Shown piece by piece: positions 19,035 to 27,213 of a DNA stretch of 36,144 bases. How positions within the stretch are numbered: the stretch's first letter is position 1; the number at the start of each line of letters is the position of its first letter. The notes under the pieces are model-generated. The model saw nothing but the letters and a program-made list of their open reading frames with translations. It had not been told where the DNA came from and did no database searches. Made by a program: the position numbers and the translations under genes. This DNA comes from Lysobacter antibioticus (lineage in GTDB: Bacteria > Pseudomonadota > Gammaproteobacteria > Xanthomonadales > Xanthomonadaceae), in the NCBI RefSeq assembly GCF_001442535.1, contig NZ_CP013141.1:5178855-5214998 (forward strand), given 5' to 3'.

Positions 19035-19793
19035 TCACCTATCGAGCACGGCGCTCAGCAGCGCCGGCAGCCCGGCGGAGGCCGCCGCGACGTTGTCGAG
19101 CACGTCCTGCAGGGTGATCACTTCGTCCGGATCGGGACCCGCGCCGGCGGCCCAGTTGGCGACGATGGCCAGGCAGGCGTAGTCGAGGCCGAGTTCGCGC
19201 GCGAGGCCGGCTTCGGGCATGCCGGTCATGCCGACCAGGTCACAGCCGTCGCGGCGCATGCGCACGATTTCGGCGCGAGTCTCCAGGCGCGGGCCCTGGG
19301 TGGCGCCGTAACAACCGCCGTCGACCAAGGCCACGCCGGCGCTCTGCGCGGCGGCGATGACGGCCTGGCGCAAGCTGCGGGTATAGGGCTCGCCGAAATC
19401 GACATGCAGCACTTCGGTGCCCGGTTCCTCGCAGATCGTCGAAATGCGGCCCCAGGTGTAGTCGATCAACTGATCCGGGCAAGCCAGCACGCGCGGCCCA
19501 AACCGTTCGGTAATGCCGCCGACCGTATTGATTGCGAGTACGCGCCGGGCACCCAGGGCCTGCAACGCGGCGAGATTGGCGCGGTAATTGACCTGGTGCG
19601 GCGGCAGCGAATGGCCTTCGCCATGGCGCGCCAGGAAGGCGACGCGGCGGCCGCCGAGCAGGCCCACCCGGATCGGGCCGGACGGCGCGCCGTAGTGCGT
19701 CACCGGCTGGTGCGACTCGACGTCCTGCAGTTCGGCGATGCGGTACAGGCCGGTGCCGCCGATGACGGCCAGGTCGATTGCCAGATCGCTCAT
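19035..19793 (-). CDS. S-methyl-5'-thioinosine phosphorylase family enzyme
   Basis: A 252-aa purine nucleoside phosphorylase of the MTAP/PNP class. It shows GGTGLY (12-17), ARHGEGH, PPHQVNYRAN, NTVGGI, ATQGPRLETRAEI and VGMTGMPEAGLARELG. The pattern is closest, by memory, to the Pseudomonas aeruginosa enzyme PA3004, which splits methylthioinosine with phosphate into hypoxanthine and methylthioribose phosphate; classical methylthioadenosine phosphorylase is the alternative. The gene starts 1 bp after the stop of the hypoxanthine phosphoribosyltransferase gene, which could reuse the hypoxanthine released. This pairing supports the thioinosine assignment. It is the last gene of the nagZ-hpt operon. 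Confidence 0.88.
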   Translation of the reverse strand: MSDLAIDLAVIGGTGLYRIAELQDVESHQPVTHYGAPSGPIRVGLLGGRRVAFLARHGEGHSLPPHQVNYRANLAALQALGARRVLAINTVGGITERFGPRVLACPDQLIDYTWGRISTICEEPGTEVLHVDFGEPYTRSLRQAVIAAAQSAGVALVDGGCYGATQGPRLETRAEIVRMRRDGCDLVGMTGMPEAGLARELGLDYACLAIVANWAAGAGPDPDEVITLQDVLDNVAAASAGLPALLSAVLDR

Positions 19794-19794
19794 C

Positions 19795-20349
19795 TCAATC
19801 CTTCAGTGCGTAGATCGCGGGCAGGTTGCGGCCCTGTTCGTGGAAATCCATGCCGTAGCCGAATACGTAGCGGTCCGGCACTTCCACCCCGACGTAGTCC
19901 GCGCACAGGCCTTCGACGCAACGGTCGTGCGCCTTGACCGCAAGCGCGGCGATGCGCACCTCCACTGCGCCCTGCTGCAGGCACCACTCGCGGATCGCGT
20001 GCAAGGTGTGGCCTTCGTCGACGATGTCGTCGGCGAGCAGCACGCGACGGCCGCGCAAGGGCGTTGCCGGGCGATGCTTCCAGACCAGATCGCCGCCGGA
20101 GGTCGCGCCGCGGTAGCGCGTCGCGTGCAGGTAATCGAACTCCAGATCGAGCCCGCGTGCGCCGATTTCCATCGCCAGCTGCGCGGCGAACGGCAGGCCG
20201 CCGTGCATGATCGTCAGGTACACCGGCACGCTGCCGGCGTAGTCGTTGCGGATCTTGCCGGCCATGCGGGCGATTTCGCGCTCCAGGGTGCCGCGATCGA
20301 AAATCAGCTCGGCATCGGCGAGCGCCGCGGCCAGGTCGTGCGAAGTCAT
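19795..20349 (-). CDS. hpt: Hypoxanthine-guanine phosphoribosyltransferase
   Basis: A 184-aa type I phosphoribosyltransferase that joins hypoxanthine (or guanine) to PRPP to give IMP (or GMP). The PRPP-binding loop VLLADDIVDEGHT (103-115) is intact, with the catalytic acidic pair 107-108. VKAHDR in the later part supplies the Lys that contacts the purine, and DRYVFGYGMDF near the C-terminus is typical of the hypoxanthine enzymes. Its ATG overlaps the stop of nagZ by one base (TGATG), and its own stop is 1 bp from the next start, so all three genes are coupled. Confidence 0.92.
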   Translation of the reverse strand: MTSHDLAAALADAELIFDRGTLEREIARMAGKIRNDYAGSVPVYLTIMHGGLPFAAQLAMEIGARGLDLEFDYLHATRYRGATSGGDLVWKHRPATPLRGRRVLLADDIVDEGHTLHAIREWCLQQGAVEVRIAALAVKAHDRCVEGLCADYVGVEVPDRYVFGYGMDFHEQGRNLPAIYALKD

Positions 20350-21344
20350 CAGGCCAATCCTTCCAGGCGGAGGCGGGTTTCGCCGTAGCGGGCGTCGGCG
20401 ATCAGGCCGTCCCAGCCCATGGCGCCGCGACCGATCAGGCCGGTCAGCGCCGCGGTGTTGAGGCGACGGCCTGCGACCGCCGCCAACGATTCTTCGACCA
20501 GTTGCGGGTGGCAGACCAAGACCACGTCGCAGCCGGCGTCCAGGTGCGCATCGATGCGCGCCTTGATGCCGCCGACCGAGAACGCGGCGGCCATGCCGAT
20601 GTCGTCGCTGAAGACGACGCCGCGGAACTGCATCTCGCCGCGCAGGATTTCTTCGATCCAGCGCCGCGAATAGCCGGCCGGTTCCGGCGCGACCGCCGGG
20701 TACGAGACATGCGCCATCATCACCGCATCGGCCTTGGCCTCGATGCCGGCGACGAACGGAATCAGGTCGGTCGCACGCAGTTCGTCGAGGGTGCGCGGAT
20801 CGACCGCTTCGTCGAAATGGGTGTCGGCCAGCACCGAGCCGTGACCCGGGAAATGCTTGAGCGTCGCGGCCATGCCGCGCGCGTGCATGCCGCGAACGTA
20901 GGCGGCGGTGAATTCGGATACGACCTGCGGGTCGGCGTCGAAGGCGCGATTGCCGATCGCCAGATTGCCGCGTCCCAGGTCGACCACCGGGGCGAAGCTC
21001 AGATCGACGCCGCTGGCCTGCACCTCGCTGGCCATCAGCTGGGCGTGTTCCTCGGCCAATTTGAGCGCCGCCTCGCGGTCGCTGGCATAAAGCCGGCCGA
21101 ACACCTCGAGCGGCGGCAGCGCGCTATAGCCCTCGCGGAAGCGCTGCACGCGCCCGCCTTCCTGGTCGACGCAGATCAGCTGCGGACGCGGCGCGGCCTC
21201 GCGGATCGCCGCCGACAGTTCGGCGACCTGGGCCCGGGAGGCGAAGTTGCGGCTGAACAGGATGACGCCGGCGCAGGCATCGTGCTGCAACCAGTCGCGC
21301 TCCTGCGCGGTGAGTTCGGTACCGGCGACGCCGATCACGAGCAT
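20349..21344 (-). CDS. nagZ: Beta-N-acetylhexosaminidase NagZ
   Basis: A 331-aa cytoplasmic glycoside hydrolase of family 3 that removes N-acetylglucosamine from anhydro-muropeptides during cell-wall recycling. Visible are the substrate loop KHFPGHG (163-169) with the Asp-Thr-His acid/base element (174-176) and the nucleophile in VVFSDDIGM (247-248). DQEGGRVQRF (60-69) is also typical. GGAG 6 nt before the ATG at 21344 fixes the start and gives the usual single-domain length; an upstream frame to 21389 would add 15 non-conserved residues. It is the first gene of the operon with hpt and the nucleoside phosphorylase. Confidence 0.95.
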   Translation of the reverse strand: MLVIGVAGTELTAQERDWLQHDACAGVILFSRNFASRAQVAELSAAIREAAPRPQLICVDQEGGRVQRFREGYSALPPLEVFGRLYASDREAALKLAEEHAQLMASEVQASGVDLSFAPVVDLGRGNLAIGNRAFDADPQVVSEFTAAYVRGMHARGMAATLKHFPGHGSVLADTHFDEAVDPRTLDELRATDLIPFVAGIEAKADAVMMAHVSYPAVAPEPAGYSRRWIEEILRGEMQFRGVVFSDDIGMAAAFSVGGIKARIDAHLDAGCDVVLVCHPQLVEESLAAVAGRRLNTAALTGLIGRGAMGWDGLIADARYGETRLRLEGLA

Positions 21345-21459
21345 GCGGAACTCCAGGAAAGAAGGCGGCGCTGGCTGCGCCGCGGCCATTGTCTCGCAGA
21401 TGGCGCGACAGGCGTACCCCGCCCGCCTCCGCCCCCTTCAGGCGGCGCCGGGCGTGGGC

Positions 21460-21990
21460 TCAGGCGGCGCTGCCGTCGCGCTCGGCCGGGGTCCACTGCG
21501 CGTAGGGCCGGGTCGCCAGGGCCAGGTTGTAATAGCGCGCCGAGTCGGTGACCTCGGCGCCGGCCCAATCGGGTCGGGCGAAGTCGGCATCGGGGTGGTC
21601 CAGCTCGATCTCGGCCACCACCAGGCCGGCGTTGTCGCCGAGGAACTCGTCGACTTCCCACAAGTGGCCCTGGTGTTCGACGTAATGGCGGCGCTTGTCG
21701 ATCATGCCGCCGACGCAGAGCGCGAGCAGGCTGCGCGCGTCCTCGACCGGGATCGGGTAATCGAACTCCTGTCGTGTGTGGCCGAGCTCACGCGACTTGA
21801 GGTTCAAGAACGCCTCGTCGCCGGCGATGCGCACGCGCACCGAGGCCTTCATCGCTGCGACGCCCGCGACCGGCGCATCCATCGCCGCCAGATCGTTGAG
21901 ATAGCCCTGCGCCATCGGCACGACTTTGTGCGCAGCCGTGCGCCAAGCGTCGCCGACCACCAGGAATTTGCGTTCGATTTCTATAGCCAT
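21460..21990 (-). CDS. CYTH-domain protein, probable triphosphatase
   Basis: A 176-aa single CYTH (tunnel-fold) protein. It begins with the signature EIERKF (4-9) and contains alternating charged strands facing the tunnel: SVRVRIAGDEAFLNLKS, RQEFDYPIP, KRRHYVEHQGHLWEVDEF and GLVVAEIELD. Bacterial members hydrolyse inorganic or organic triphosphates with a divalent metal; some relatives are class IV adenylate cyclases, but the short length fits the small triphosphatases. Its ribosome-binding site is weak. It is followed after 115 bp by nagZ on the same strand and may belong to that transcript. Confidence 0.88.
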   Translation of the reverse strand: MAIEIERKFLVVGDAWRTAAHKVVPMAQGYLNDLAAMDAPVAGVAAMKASVRVRIAGDEAFLNLKSRELGHTRQEFDYPIPVEDARSLLALCVGGMIDKRRHYVEHQGHLWEVDEFLGDNAGLVVAEIELDHPDADFARPDWAGAEVTDSARYYNLALATRPYAQWTPAERDGSAA

Positions 21991-22083
21991 GCGCCATTAT
22001 GACGCAGCGGCCGGATGCGGTCGCGCGGTTGCGTACACTGCGCGGTCCGCGGGCAGCGCCCGCCACGCCCGAGTTCCGCACGG

Positions 22084-22701
22084 ATGCCCGTCATCGCGCT
22101 CACGTCCCGCCTGTTGTATCTCGCCCTGCTGTCCGTTCCCGGCGCTGCGTTCGCCGCCGATGCGCTCAGCCTGGAGGAAGCCAAGGCCGCCTTCCGGCTC
22201 GCCATCGATGCCGAAATCCACAAGCATGCGAGCAAGCCTTCGCCCTCGCTGCTGGTCGCCACCATGCTGGAATCGATGAAGATCGCCGCGGTGCAAGGCT
22301 GTCAGCCGGTGGACGAAGTGCAGACCACCTGCATTCTCAAGATCGAAGGCAGCATCGGCGACGACTACACGGCCCTTCGTTTCCGCCGCGACGGCACGCA
22401 GTGGCGCGTGGTCGAAGAGAAGGACATCGATGCGCCGCAACCGACGCTGGCACGAGCGCAGGACCTGGTGCGCGGGCATCTGTCCGACCTGGCCAGCCAG
22501 GAACAGGACCCGAAGACCGCGGCGCAGTACAAGGAGTTTGCGACCAGTCTTACCGTCACCGCGCTGGAGTCGTGCCGGCTCGAGCGCGACAGCGACGCGG
22601 TCGAGTGCCATGCCGACCTGGACACGCCGAGCCAAGGCAAAGGCTCTAAGCCGCTGCGTTTCCGCCTGCAGGGTACGAACTGGTCGCTGCTGCCGGATTA
22701 A
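22084..22701 (+). CDS. Secreted protein of unknown function, internally duplicated
   Basis: A 205-aa exported protein with a signal peptide ending near AFA-AD (24/25). I recognise no family. It appears to contain the same unit twice: Cys73-x9-Cys83 followed by ALRFRRDGTQWRVV (97-110), and Cys164-x10-Cys175 followed by LRFRLQGTNWSLL (191-203). Each unit ends in an LRF...GTxW strand pair, so two small domains, each with one disulfide, are likely. The ATG at 22084 is chosen because the signal peptide starts there. It is divergent from the CYTH gene and convergent with rlmD. Confidence 0.8.
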   Translation: MPVIALTSRLLYLALLSVPGAAFAADALSLEEAKAAFRLAIDAEIHKHASKPSPSLLVATMLESMKIAAVQGCQPVDEVQTTCILKIEGSIGDDYTALRFRRDGTQWRVVEEKDIDAPQPTLARAQDLVRGHLSDLASQEQDPKTAAQYKEFATSLTVTALESCRLERDSDAVECHADLDTPSQGKGSKPLRFRLQGTNWSLLPD

Positions 22702-22834
22702 CGCGCGACCGGATGCGTGCACTCCTGCCGGATCGCTATCCCGAACCGCCTGAGCCGGCGAACTACGCGCAGCTCCTCGCGGTCGGGAGCTGGGTCAGCT
22801 GCGATCCTGAAATCGTCGGCGCTGTCGGATCGCG

Positions 22835-22858
22835 GTCGCGGCTTGCGCCGCTCCTACC
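22835..22858 (+). repeat. REP-like palindromic 24-mer
   Basis: Fifth copy of the unit at 361-384, with the same TTGC loop, in the gap between two convergent genes. Confidence 0.75.
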
Positions 22859-22909
22859 CTTTAGGCAGCGGCGCAATCCATCAGATTCCACGCAACACCG
22901 GCTTCGGGC

Positions 22910-24241
22910 TCAGCGCGGCTCGAACATCGCGATCGATTCGACGTGGGCGGTGTGCGGGAACATGTCCATCACCCCGGCGGCACGCAGTTTCCAGCCCTTC
23001 TCGCGCACCAGATAGCCGGCATCGCGGGCGAGCGAAGCCGGGTGGCAGCTCACGTACACGATGCGCTTGAACTGCTTCAGCGGCAGCTGGGTCAGGACGA
23101 AATCGGCGCCCGAACGCGGCGGATCGAGCAACAGACGGTCGAACCCTTCGCGCATCCACGATTCGCCGCTGAGGTCTTTGCTCAGATCGGCGGCATGGAA
23201 CTGCGCATTGGCCAAGCCGTTGTGCTCGGCGTTCTCGCGAGCGCGCCGCACCAGACCGGCTTCGCCTTCGACGCCGACCACTTCGCGCACCGTGCGCGCC
23301 AAAGGCAAGGTGAAATTGCCCAGGCCCGCGAACAGATCGAGCACGCGATCCTGCGGCTGCGGTTCGAGCAGGTCGATCGCGTGCTGGATCATGTGGCCGT
23401 TGAGGCCGGCATTGACCTGGATGAAGTCGAGCGGGCGGAACTTCAGTTCCAGGTTCCACTGCGGCAGCGAGAACGCGAGCTTCGGCTCGGCCGGCCACAG
23501 CGCGTGCACGCTGTCGATGCCGCCGGGCTGCAGGAACACGGCGAAACCGTGGGCCTGGGCGAAGGCGACGATGGCATCGCGATCTGATTCGGACAGCGGC
23601 GCGAGATGGCGGAAGGTCAGCGCCACGCCGGTGTAGTCGGGCGTGGGATCGCCGGCGATGAACTCGACCTGCGGAATTTCGCGACGCGCCTGCAGGCCGT
23701 CGATGAGGGTCGCCAGATCCGAAATTCTGTCGCCGATCAGTGGAATCACGGTCTCGCAGCGGGCGATGTCGGCGACGAAACGCGGGTCGTTCTCGCGGAA
23801 ACCGACCAGGGTCTTGTCCTTTTTCTCGACCCGGCGCACCGAGAACCGGCCCTTGCGGCGATAGCCCCAGGCCGCGTCGGTCAGCGCCGGCAACACGCGC
23901 TCGGGCACGACGTGGCCGATGCGCTCCAGGTTGTCCATCAGCACGCGCTGCTTGGCGACGATCTGTTTGTCTTCGGCCAGGTGCTGCAAGGCGCAGCCGC
24001 CGCAGACGCCGAAATGAGCGCAACGCGGCGCGACCCGGTCGGGCGCGGCCTCGAGCACTTCCAGCGTCACCGCCTCGTCGAAGCTGCGCGAACGCGCGGT
24101 CTGCTTGGCCATGACGCGTTCGCCCGGCAAGGCGCCGGCGACGAACACAGCTTTGCCGTCGGGACGCCGGGCGACGCCGCGGCCGTCATGAGTGAAGTCG
24201 GTGATCGCGACTTCGAAGGGGGTTTGATCGATGCGGGCCAC
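22910..24241 (-). CDS. rlmD: 23S rRNA (uracil-1939-C5)-methyltransferase RlmD
   Basis: A 443-aa SAM-dependent RNA methyltransferase that makes m5U1939 in 23S rRNA. It has an N-terminal TRAM domain (about 5-62), the four cysteines of the iron-sulfur cluster at 74, 80, 83 and 162 (the same numbers as I recall for E. coli RlmD), a central domain, and a Rossmann methyltransferase domain (LDLFAGLGNFTLPLA). The nucleophile Cys399 is in YVSCHPASLARD and the base Glu435 in HVESIAMF. The start is a GTG at 24241. A terminator and heptamer repeats separate it from the upstream lipoprotein gene, so it is probably transcribed alone. Confidence 0.95.
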   Translation of the reverse strand: MARIDQTPFEVAITDFTHDGRGVARRPDGKAVFVAGALPGERVMAKQTARSRSFDEAVTLEVLEAAPDRVAPRCAHFGVCGGCALQHLAEDKQIVAKQRVLMDNLERIGHVVPERVLPALTDAAWGYRRKGRFSVRRVEKKDKTLVGFRENDPRFVADIARCETVIPLIGDRISDLATLIDGLQARREIPQVEFIAGDPTPDYTGVALTFRHLAPLSESDRDAIVAFAQAHGFAVFLQPGGIDSVHALWPAEPKLAFSLPQWNLELKFRPLDFIQVNAGLNGHMIQHAIDLLEPQPQDRVLDLFAGLGNFTLPLARTVREVVGVEGEAGLVRRARENAEHNGLANAQFHAADLSKDLSGESWMREGFDRLLLDPPRSGADFVLTQLPLKQFKRIVYVSCHPASLARDAGYLVREKGWKLRAAGVMDMFPHTAHVESIAMFEPR

Positions 24242-24328
24242 AGCTGCTGGCAGGAATCAAGGCCGGCCATTGTCGCATTTTCGGGAATGGGGAATGAGGA
24301 ATCATTGAGAGCAACAGCCCCCGAGAAA

Positions 24329-24358
24329 GCAAAAGCCCGCCTGATGGCGGGCCTTTGC
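24329..24358 (-). terminator. Intrinsic terminator of the ydbH-ydbL operon
   Basis: On the minus strand GGCCCGCC-ATCA-GGCGGGC is followed by TTTTGCTTT. Pairing of AGCAAA with TTTGCT on the outside lengthens the stem to about 13 pairs. It lies 52 bp beyond the stop of the lipoprotein gene. Confidence 0.8.
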
Positions 24359-24365
24359 TTCTACC

Positions 24366-24402
24366 GATTCCCGATTCCCGATTCCGGATTCCCGATTCCC
24401 GG
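24366..24402. repeat. GATTCCC heptamer array
   Basis: Five imperfect units of GATTCCC/GATTCCG just after the stop codon of the lipoprotein gene. Similar arrays occur at 28798-28842, 28918-28950 and 29965-29986. Confidence 0.8.
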
Positions 24403-24410
24403 CCCCAACC

Positions 24411-25034
24411 CTACTTCTGTTTCCAGCCGCCGCCGGCGTCCTGGTACCACCAGCCGCCCTTGGCGCTGTCGATCCACTGGCGGGCGAATACCTGGCGGAT
24501 CTGCGCTTCCCATTCCGGGTGGCCGTTGGCGACGGCGATTTCGCGATAGACCGCGGCCGAATCGCGGCCCTGGTCGGCCACCGCCTGGTTGACCGCGACA
24601 CGCTCGGCGAGCGGGATCTTGGAGGCGTCGCGCACACTGACGGTGCCGCTGTTGGTGAAGCCCAGCGCGCCGGAGTCGAAATGCGCGCGCAGCTGGCCGT
24701 CGAAACGCGAGGCCATGCGCGACTGGATCGCCTGGATCGCCGGGGTCTTGATCGAGATGTCGGGCGACTGCGCCTGGGCGCTGCCGATGCCGACCAGCGA
24801 CCACCAATCGACCCGGCCGGCCAGCCGGTCCAGTTGCAGGGCCGGGCGCTCGAGCGAGGCGCTGCCGCCCGGCTTGCCGGGCTCAGCCTTGGATTCGGCT
24901 GGTGTTTCGCCGATCACCTTCTCGACGAATTCCTTGGCGGCTTCCTTGGCCTCGGCGGCCGGGAAGTAGACGTTGATCGTGACGCAAGCCGTCAGCATCA
25001 CGGCGGCGACCGGTATTCCCATCCAACGGCGCAT
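24411..25034 (-). CDS. Lipoprotein, apparent YnbE-YdbL (DUF1318) fusion
   Basis: A 207-aa lipoprotein. The lipobox is LTAC (Cys17), directly followed by VTINVYFPAAEAKEA (18-32), which resembles the small E. coli lipoprotein YnbE. A linker (about 45-75) leads to WWSLVGIGSAQAQS (77-90), which looks like a leftover signal peptide with its cleavage site. The rest (about 91-207) is a DUF1318/YdbL domain (ALGFTNSGTVSVRDAS, VNQAVADQGRDSAAVYREIA, and the end WWYQDAGGGWKQK). In E. coli ydbH-ynbE-ydbL form one operon; YdbH and YnbE bridge the envelope for phospholipid transport and YdbL modulates them. Here the ydbH-like gene lies directly upstream and no separate ynbE is visible in the 115-bp gap, so this protein probably does both jobs. 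Confidence 0.82.
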   Translation of the reverse strand: MRRWMGIPVAAVMLTACVTINVYFPAAEAKEAAKEFVEKVIGETPAESKAEPGKPGGSASLERPALQLDRLAGRVDWWSLVGIGSAQAQSPDISIKTPAIQAIQSRMASRFDGQLRAHFDSGALGFTNSGTVSVRDASKIPLAERVAVNQAVADQGRDSAAVYREIAVANGHPEWEAQIRQVFARQWIDSAKGGWWYQDAGGGWKQK

Positions 25035-25149
25035 GAGCGGGTCCTTTCGGTTATGCGCATCCTGCGCGGCGTCCCGCGCATCCGGCGCGGGCTGAACGAT
25101 TGGCGCCTATTGAAGCACGACGCCGTGATAGGACAAGGCTGGCATGGCG

Positions 25150-27180
25150 TCACTGAACCACGGGTTTGACCTCGCCCTTGCTCACCGCCTCCAGGCGTTC
25201 GAGCAGGGTCGGCCAGTCGACGCGGCGGTTGTAGCCGACCACGTCCAGGTGCGGCACGCCCGCCCCCTCGACGATAGTGAAGCCCTGGTTCTTGGCCGGC
25301 CCCAAGCCGCCCATGTTGCAGACCTCGTCGGCGAGGCGGCAGGAAATGCCGATCCGGGCATAGCCGAAATCGTCGAAGAAACCGATCAGGCGGTCCTGCA
25401 GGCTGCCGACGAAGGACGAATCGCCGACGCTGGACAGGTCCTGGACCGCGCGCTGACTGATGCGCTGGCGCACGCCGCGGGCCTTGCGCGTGTGCAACTC
25501 GGCGTCGAAGGCGACCGGCTGCCAGTCGACCAGGCGGAGTCGATCGATGCGCCCGTGGAGCCGGCCGGTGATGCTGCCGAAACCGAACACCCCGGTCAGC
25601 GATTCCAGGTCGAGATTCTCCAGGGCGAGGTCGGAACTCAGGGTCGGCGCGACGCCGAACGGGCGCTCCATCGCCAGGGAGGACACCGCGACGGTGCCGC
25701 CGAACAACTGCATGGTCAGGCCGCCGGCGAGTTCGAGCCGGTCGTCGGCATAGTGCGCTTCGGGCAGGCGGCCGCTCAGCTCGCCGGTAAACGCAGGCCA
25801 GTCCAGGGCCTTGGACAGTTGGGCGACATCGAGCCGGTCCAGGGTGAGGCCGAAACGCACGTCCAGGCCCTTGCCGCCGGACGGCGGGCGCAGGCGCAGG
25901 CCGTCGAAACCGGCGCGACCGCCGAGCATCGGCAACGACACCGCGCGGTTCAGGCGCAACTCGCCGTCGCCGCTGGAAAACGGCAGCCGCACCGCGCCGA
26001 AATCGAGCCCGTACAGCTCGCCGCTGCGCCAACCCAGTTCGCTGTCGACCGCGGCGTCGGCGGAATAGCTGACCGTGCCGTCGAGGCCCTCAAAACGGAA
26101 TCGCCCCTGGGCATCGTTCATCGACGCGTCGATCAGGGTCGCTTCGGCCATCCGCAACTCGTCGCCGCTCATGCGCAAACGCACCTGCGCCGCACCGGTC
26201 AGTTCGAGTTTGGCCAAGCCGGCAAGACCGAGGAAGCCGGACAGATAACCGTCGCGCAGCGGCGCGAGGTCGGCGCTGCGCAGATTCAGATCGAGTTCGG
26301 CCAGCCCCGCGTCCGGCGTCAGCGCGGCGCTGCCGTCGAGCGCGAGGATGCCATCGTCGCGCCACGACAAACGCGGCAGGCGCCAGCCCTCGCCGGCTTG
26401 TTGGGTCGCTTCGATGTGCAGCGCGACCGGCCGGCGCTGCAAAGAGACGTAGGCATTGCCGAACAGCAGCTCGCCGCCTTCCAGATGACCGTCGACGAGG
26501 ACGCGGTCGCGACGATCGAGTTCGCTGTCGATCCGCAGTCGCGCGCCGAGATTCTCGGCGGCGATCGAGCCGTCCGGCGTATCCAGCGCCCCGCCGCTCA
26601 GTTGCAGGGGACCGGCGATGCGCAACGGCTGCCGCGCCGGCGCGGCGATGTCGAGACGCCCGTCGAGAGTGCCGCCCTTGATCCGCGCATCCGGCCAGGC
26701 CTGGGCCACCAGAGCCTGGGCCCAGATCAACGGCACGCGGGCGAGATCGATCCGGGTCAGGTCGGGCGCCGCCGCGTCGCGATGCAGCGACAGCAGGCTT
26801 GCGCCCTGGCTCAAGCGCGCATCGGTCGTGGCGACACCGAGGTCCAGCGCCAACCGCAAGGGTTTGCCCGCGCCGCCGCGCAGCTCGCCATCGCAGCGCC
26901 AACCGCCACGGCCGTCGCGCTGCAGCGGACATCGCCAGACCACATCGCGGTAGCGGTAGCCCAGGTCGGGCGCCACGACCCGCCCGGCCTGCAATTGCAG
27001 CTCGCCCTGCCGAGCCTGCGCCGGCCAGGACAACCGCACCCGCACGTCTTCGAGCGTGGCCACGGCGGTACTGACCCGCGCGATCCTGGCGTTCAGAGTC
27101 GCCGCCCCGACATCGGCCGACACCGCCCAGCAAACGGGCAGCGACAAACCGATCAGGAGGCGTAACATGGTCCGCAGCAT
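25150..27180 (-). CDS. YdbH-like AsmA-type envelope-bridging protein
   Basis: A 676-aa exported or membrane-anchored protein. The N-terminus is hydrophobic (LRTMLRLLIGLSLPVCWA). The long middle is made of repeating beta-strand units (LDGRLDIAAP, GSAALTPDAGLAELDLNLRS, LSGRLPEAHYADDRLELAGGL), as in AsmA-like lipid-transport proteins. The C-terminal part (RAVQDLSSVGDSSFVGSLQDR to VCNMGGLGPAKNQGFTIVEGAG) fits the YdbH/dicarboxylate-transport family end. It is shorter than the E. coli protein (about 880 aa by memory). The ATG at 27180 is preferred; Met5 at 27168 is possible. The next gene is the YnbE-YdbL lipoprotein. The start is only 33 bp from that of the divergent response regulator, so promoters must overlap or lie within coding sequence. 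Confidence 0.82.
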   Translation of the reverse strand: MLRTMLRLLIGLSLPVCWAVSADVGAATLNARIARVSTAVATLEDVRVRLSWPAQARQGELQLQAGRVVAPDLGYRYRDVVWRCPLQRDGRGGWRCDGELRGGAGKPLRLALDLGVATTDARLSQGASLLSLHRDAAAPDLTRIDLARVPLIWAQALVAQAWPDARIKGGTLDGRLDIAAPARQPLRIAGPLQLSGGALDTPDGSIAAENLGARLRIDSELDRRDRVLVDGHLEGGELLFGNAYVSLQRRPVALHIEATQQAGEGWRLPRLSWRDDGILALDGSAALTPDAGLAELDLNLRSADLAPLRDGYLSGFLGLAGLAKLELTGAAQVRLRMSGDELRMAEATLIDASMNDAQGRFRFEGLDGTVSYSADAAVDSELGWRSGELYGLDFGAVRLPFSSGDGELRLNRAVSLPMLGGRAGFDGLRLRPPSGGKGLDVRFGLTLDRLDVAQLSKALDWPAFTGELSGRLPEAHYADDRLELAGGLTMQLFGGTVAVSSLAMERPFGVAPTLSSDLALENLDLESLTGVFGFGSITGRLHGRIDRLRLVDWQPVAFDAELHTRKARGVRQRISQRAVQDLSSVGDSSFVGSLQDRLIGFFDDFGYARIGISCRLADEVCNMGGLGPAKNQGFTIVEGAGVPHLDVVGYNRRVDWPTLLERLEAVSKGEVKPVVQ

Positions 27181-27213
27181 GGAAGCAGGATAGCGGGCGG
27201 AAGCGAACCGGCA

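Noticed and set aside
25035..25149. Possible separate ynbE gene between the ydbH-like and ydbL-like genes
   Set aside because: The only minus-strand start there gives a 12-codon peptide; the YnbE-like sequence is instead at the start of the fused lipoprotein.
25144..27165. Long plus-strand frame opposite the ydbH-like gene
   Set aside because: Shadow frame rich in Gln, Arg and Ala, with no domain; the minus-strand gene has the AsmA-like pattern and family end.
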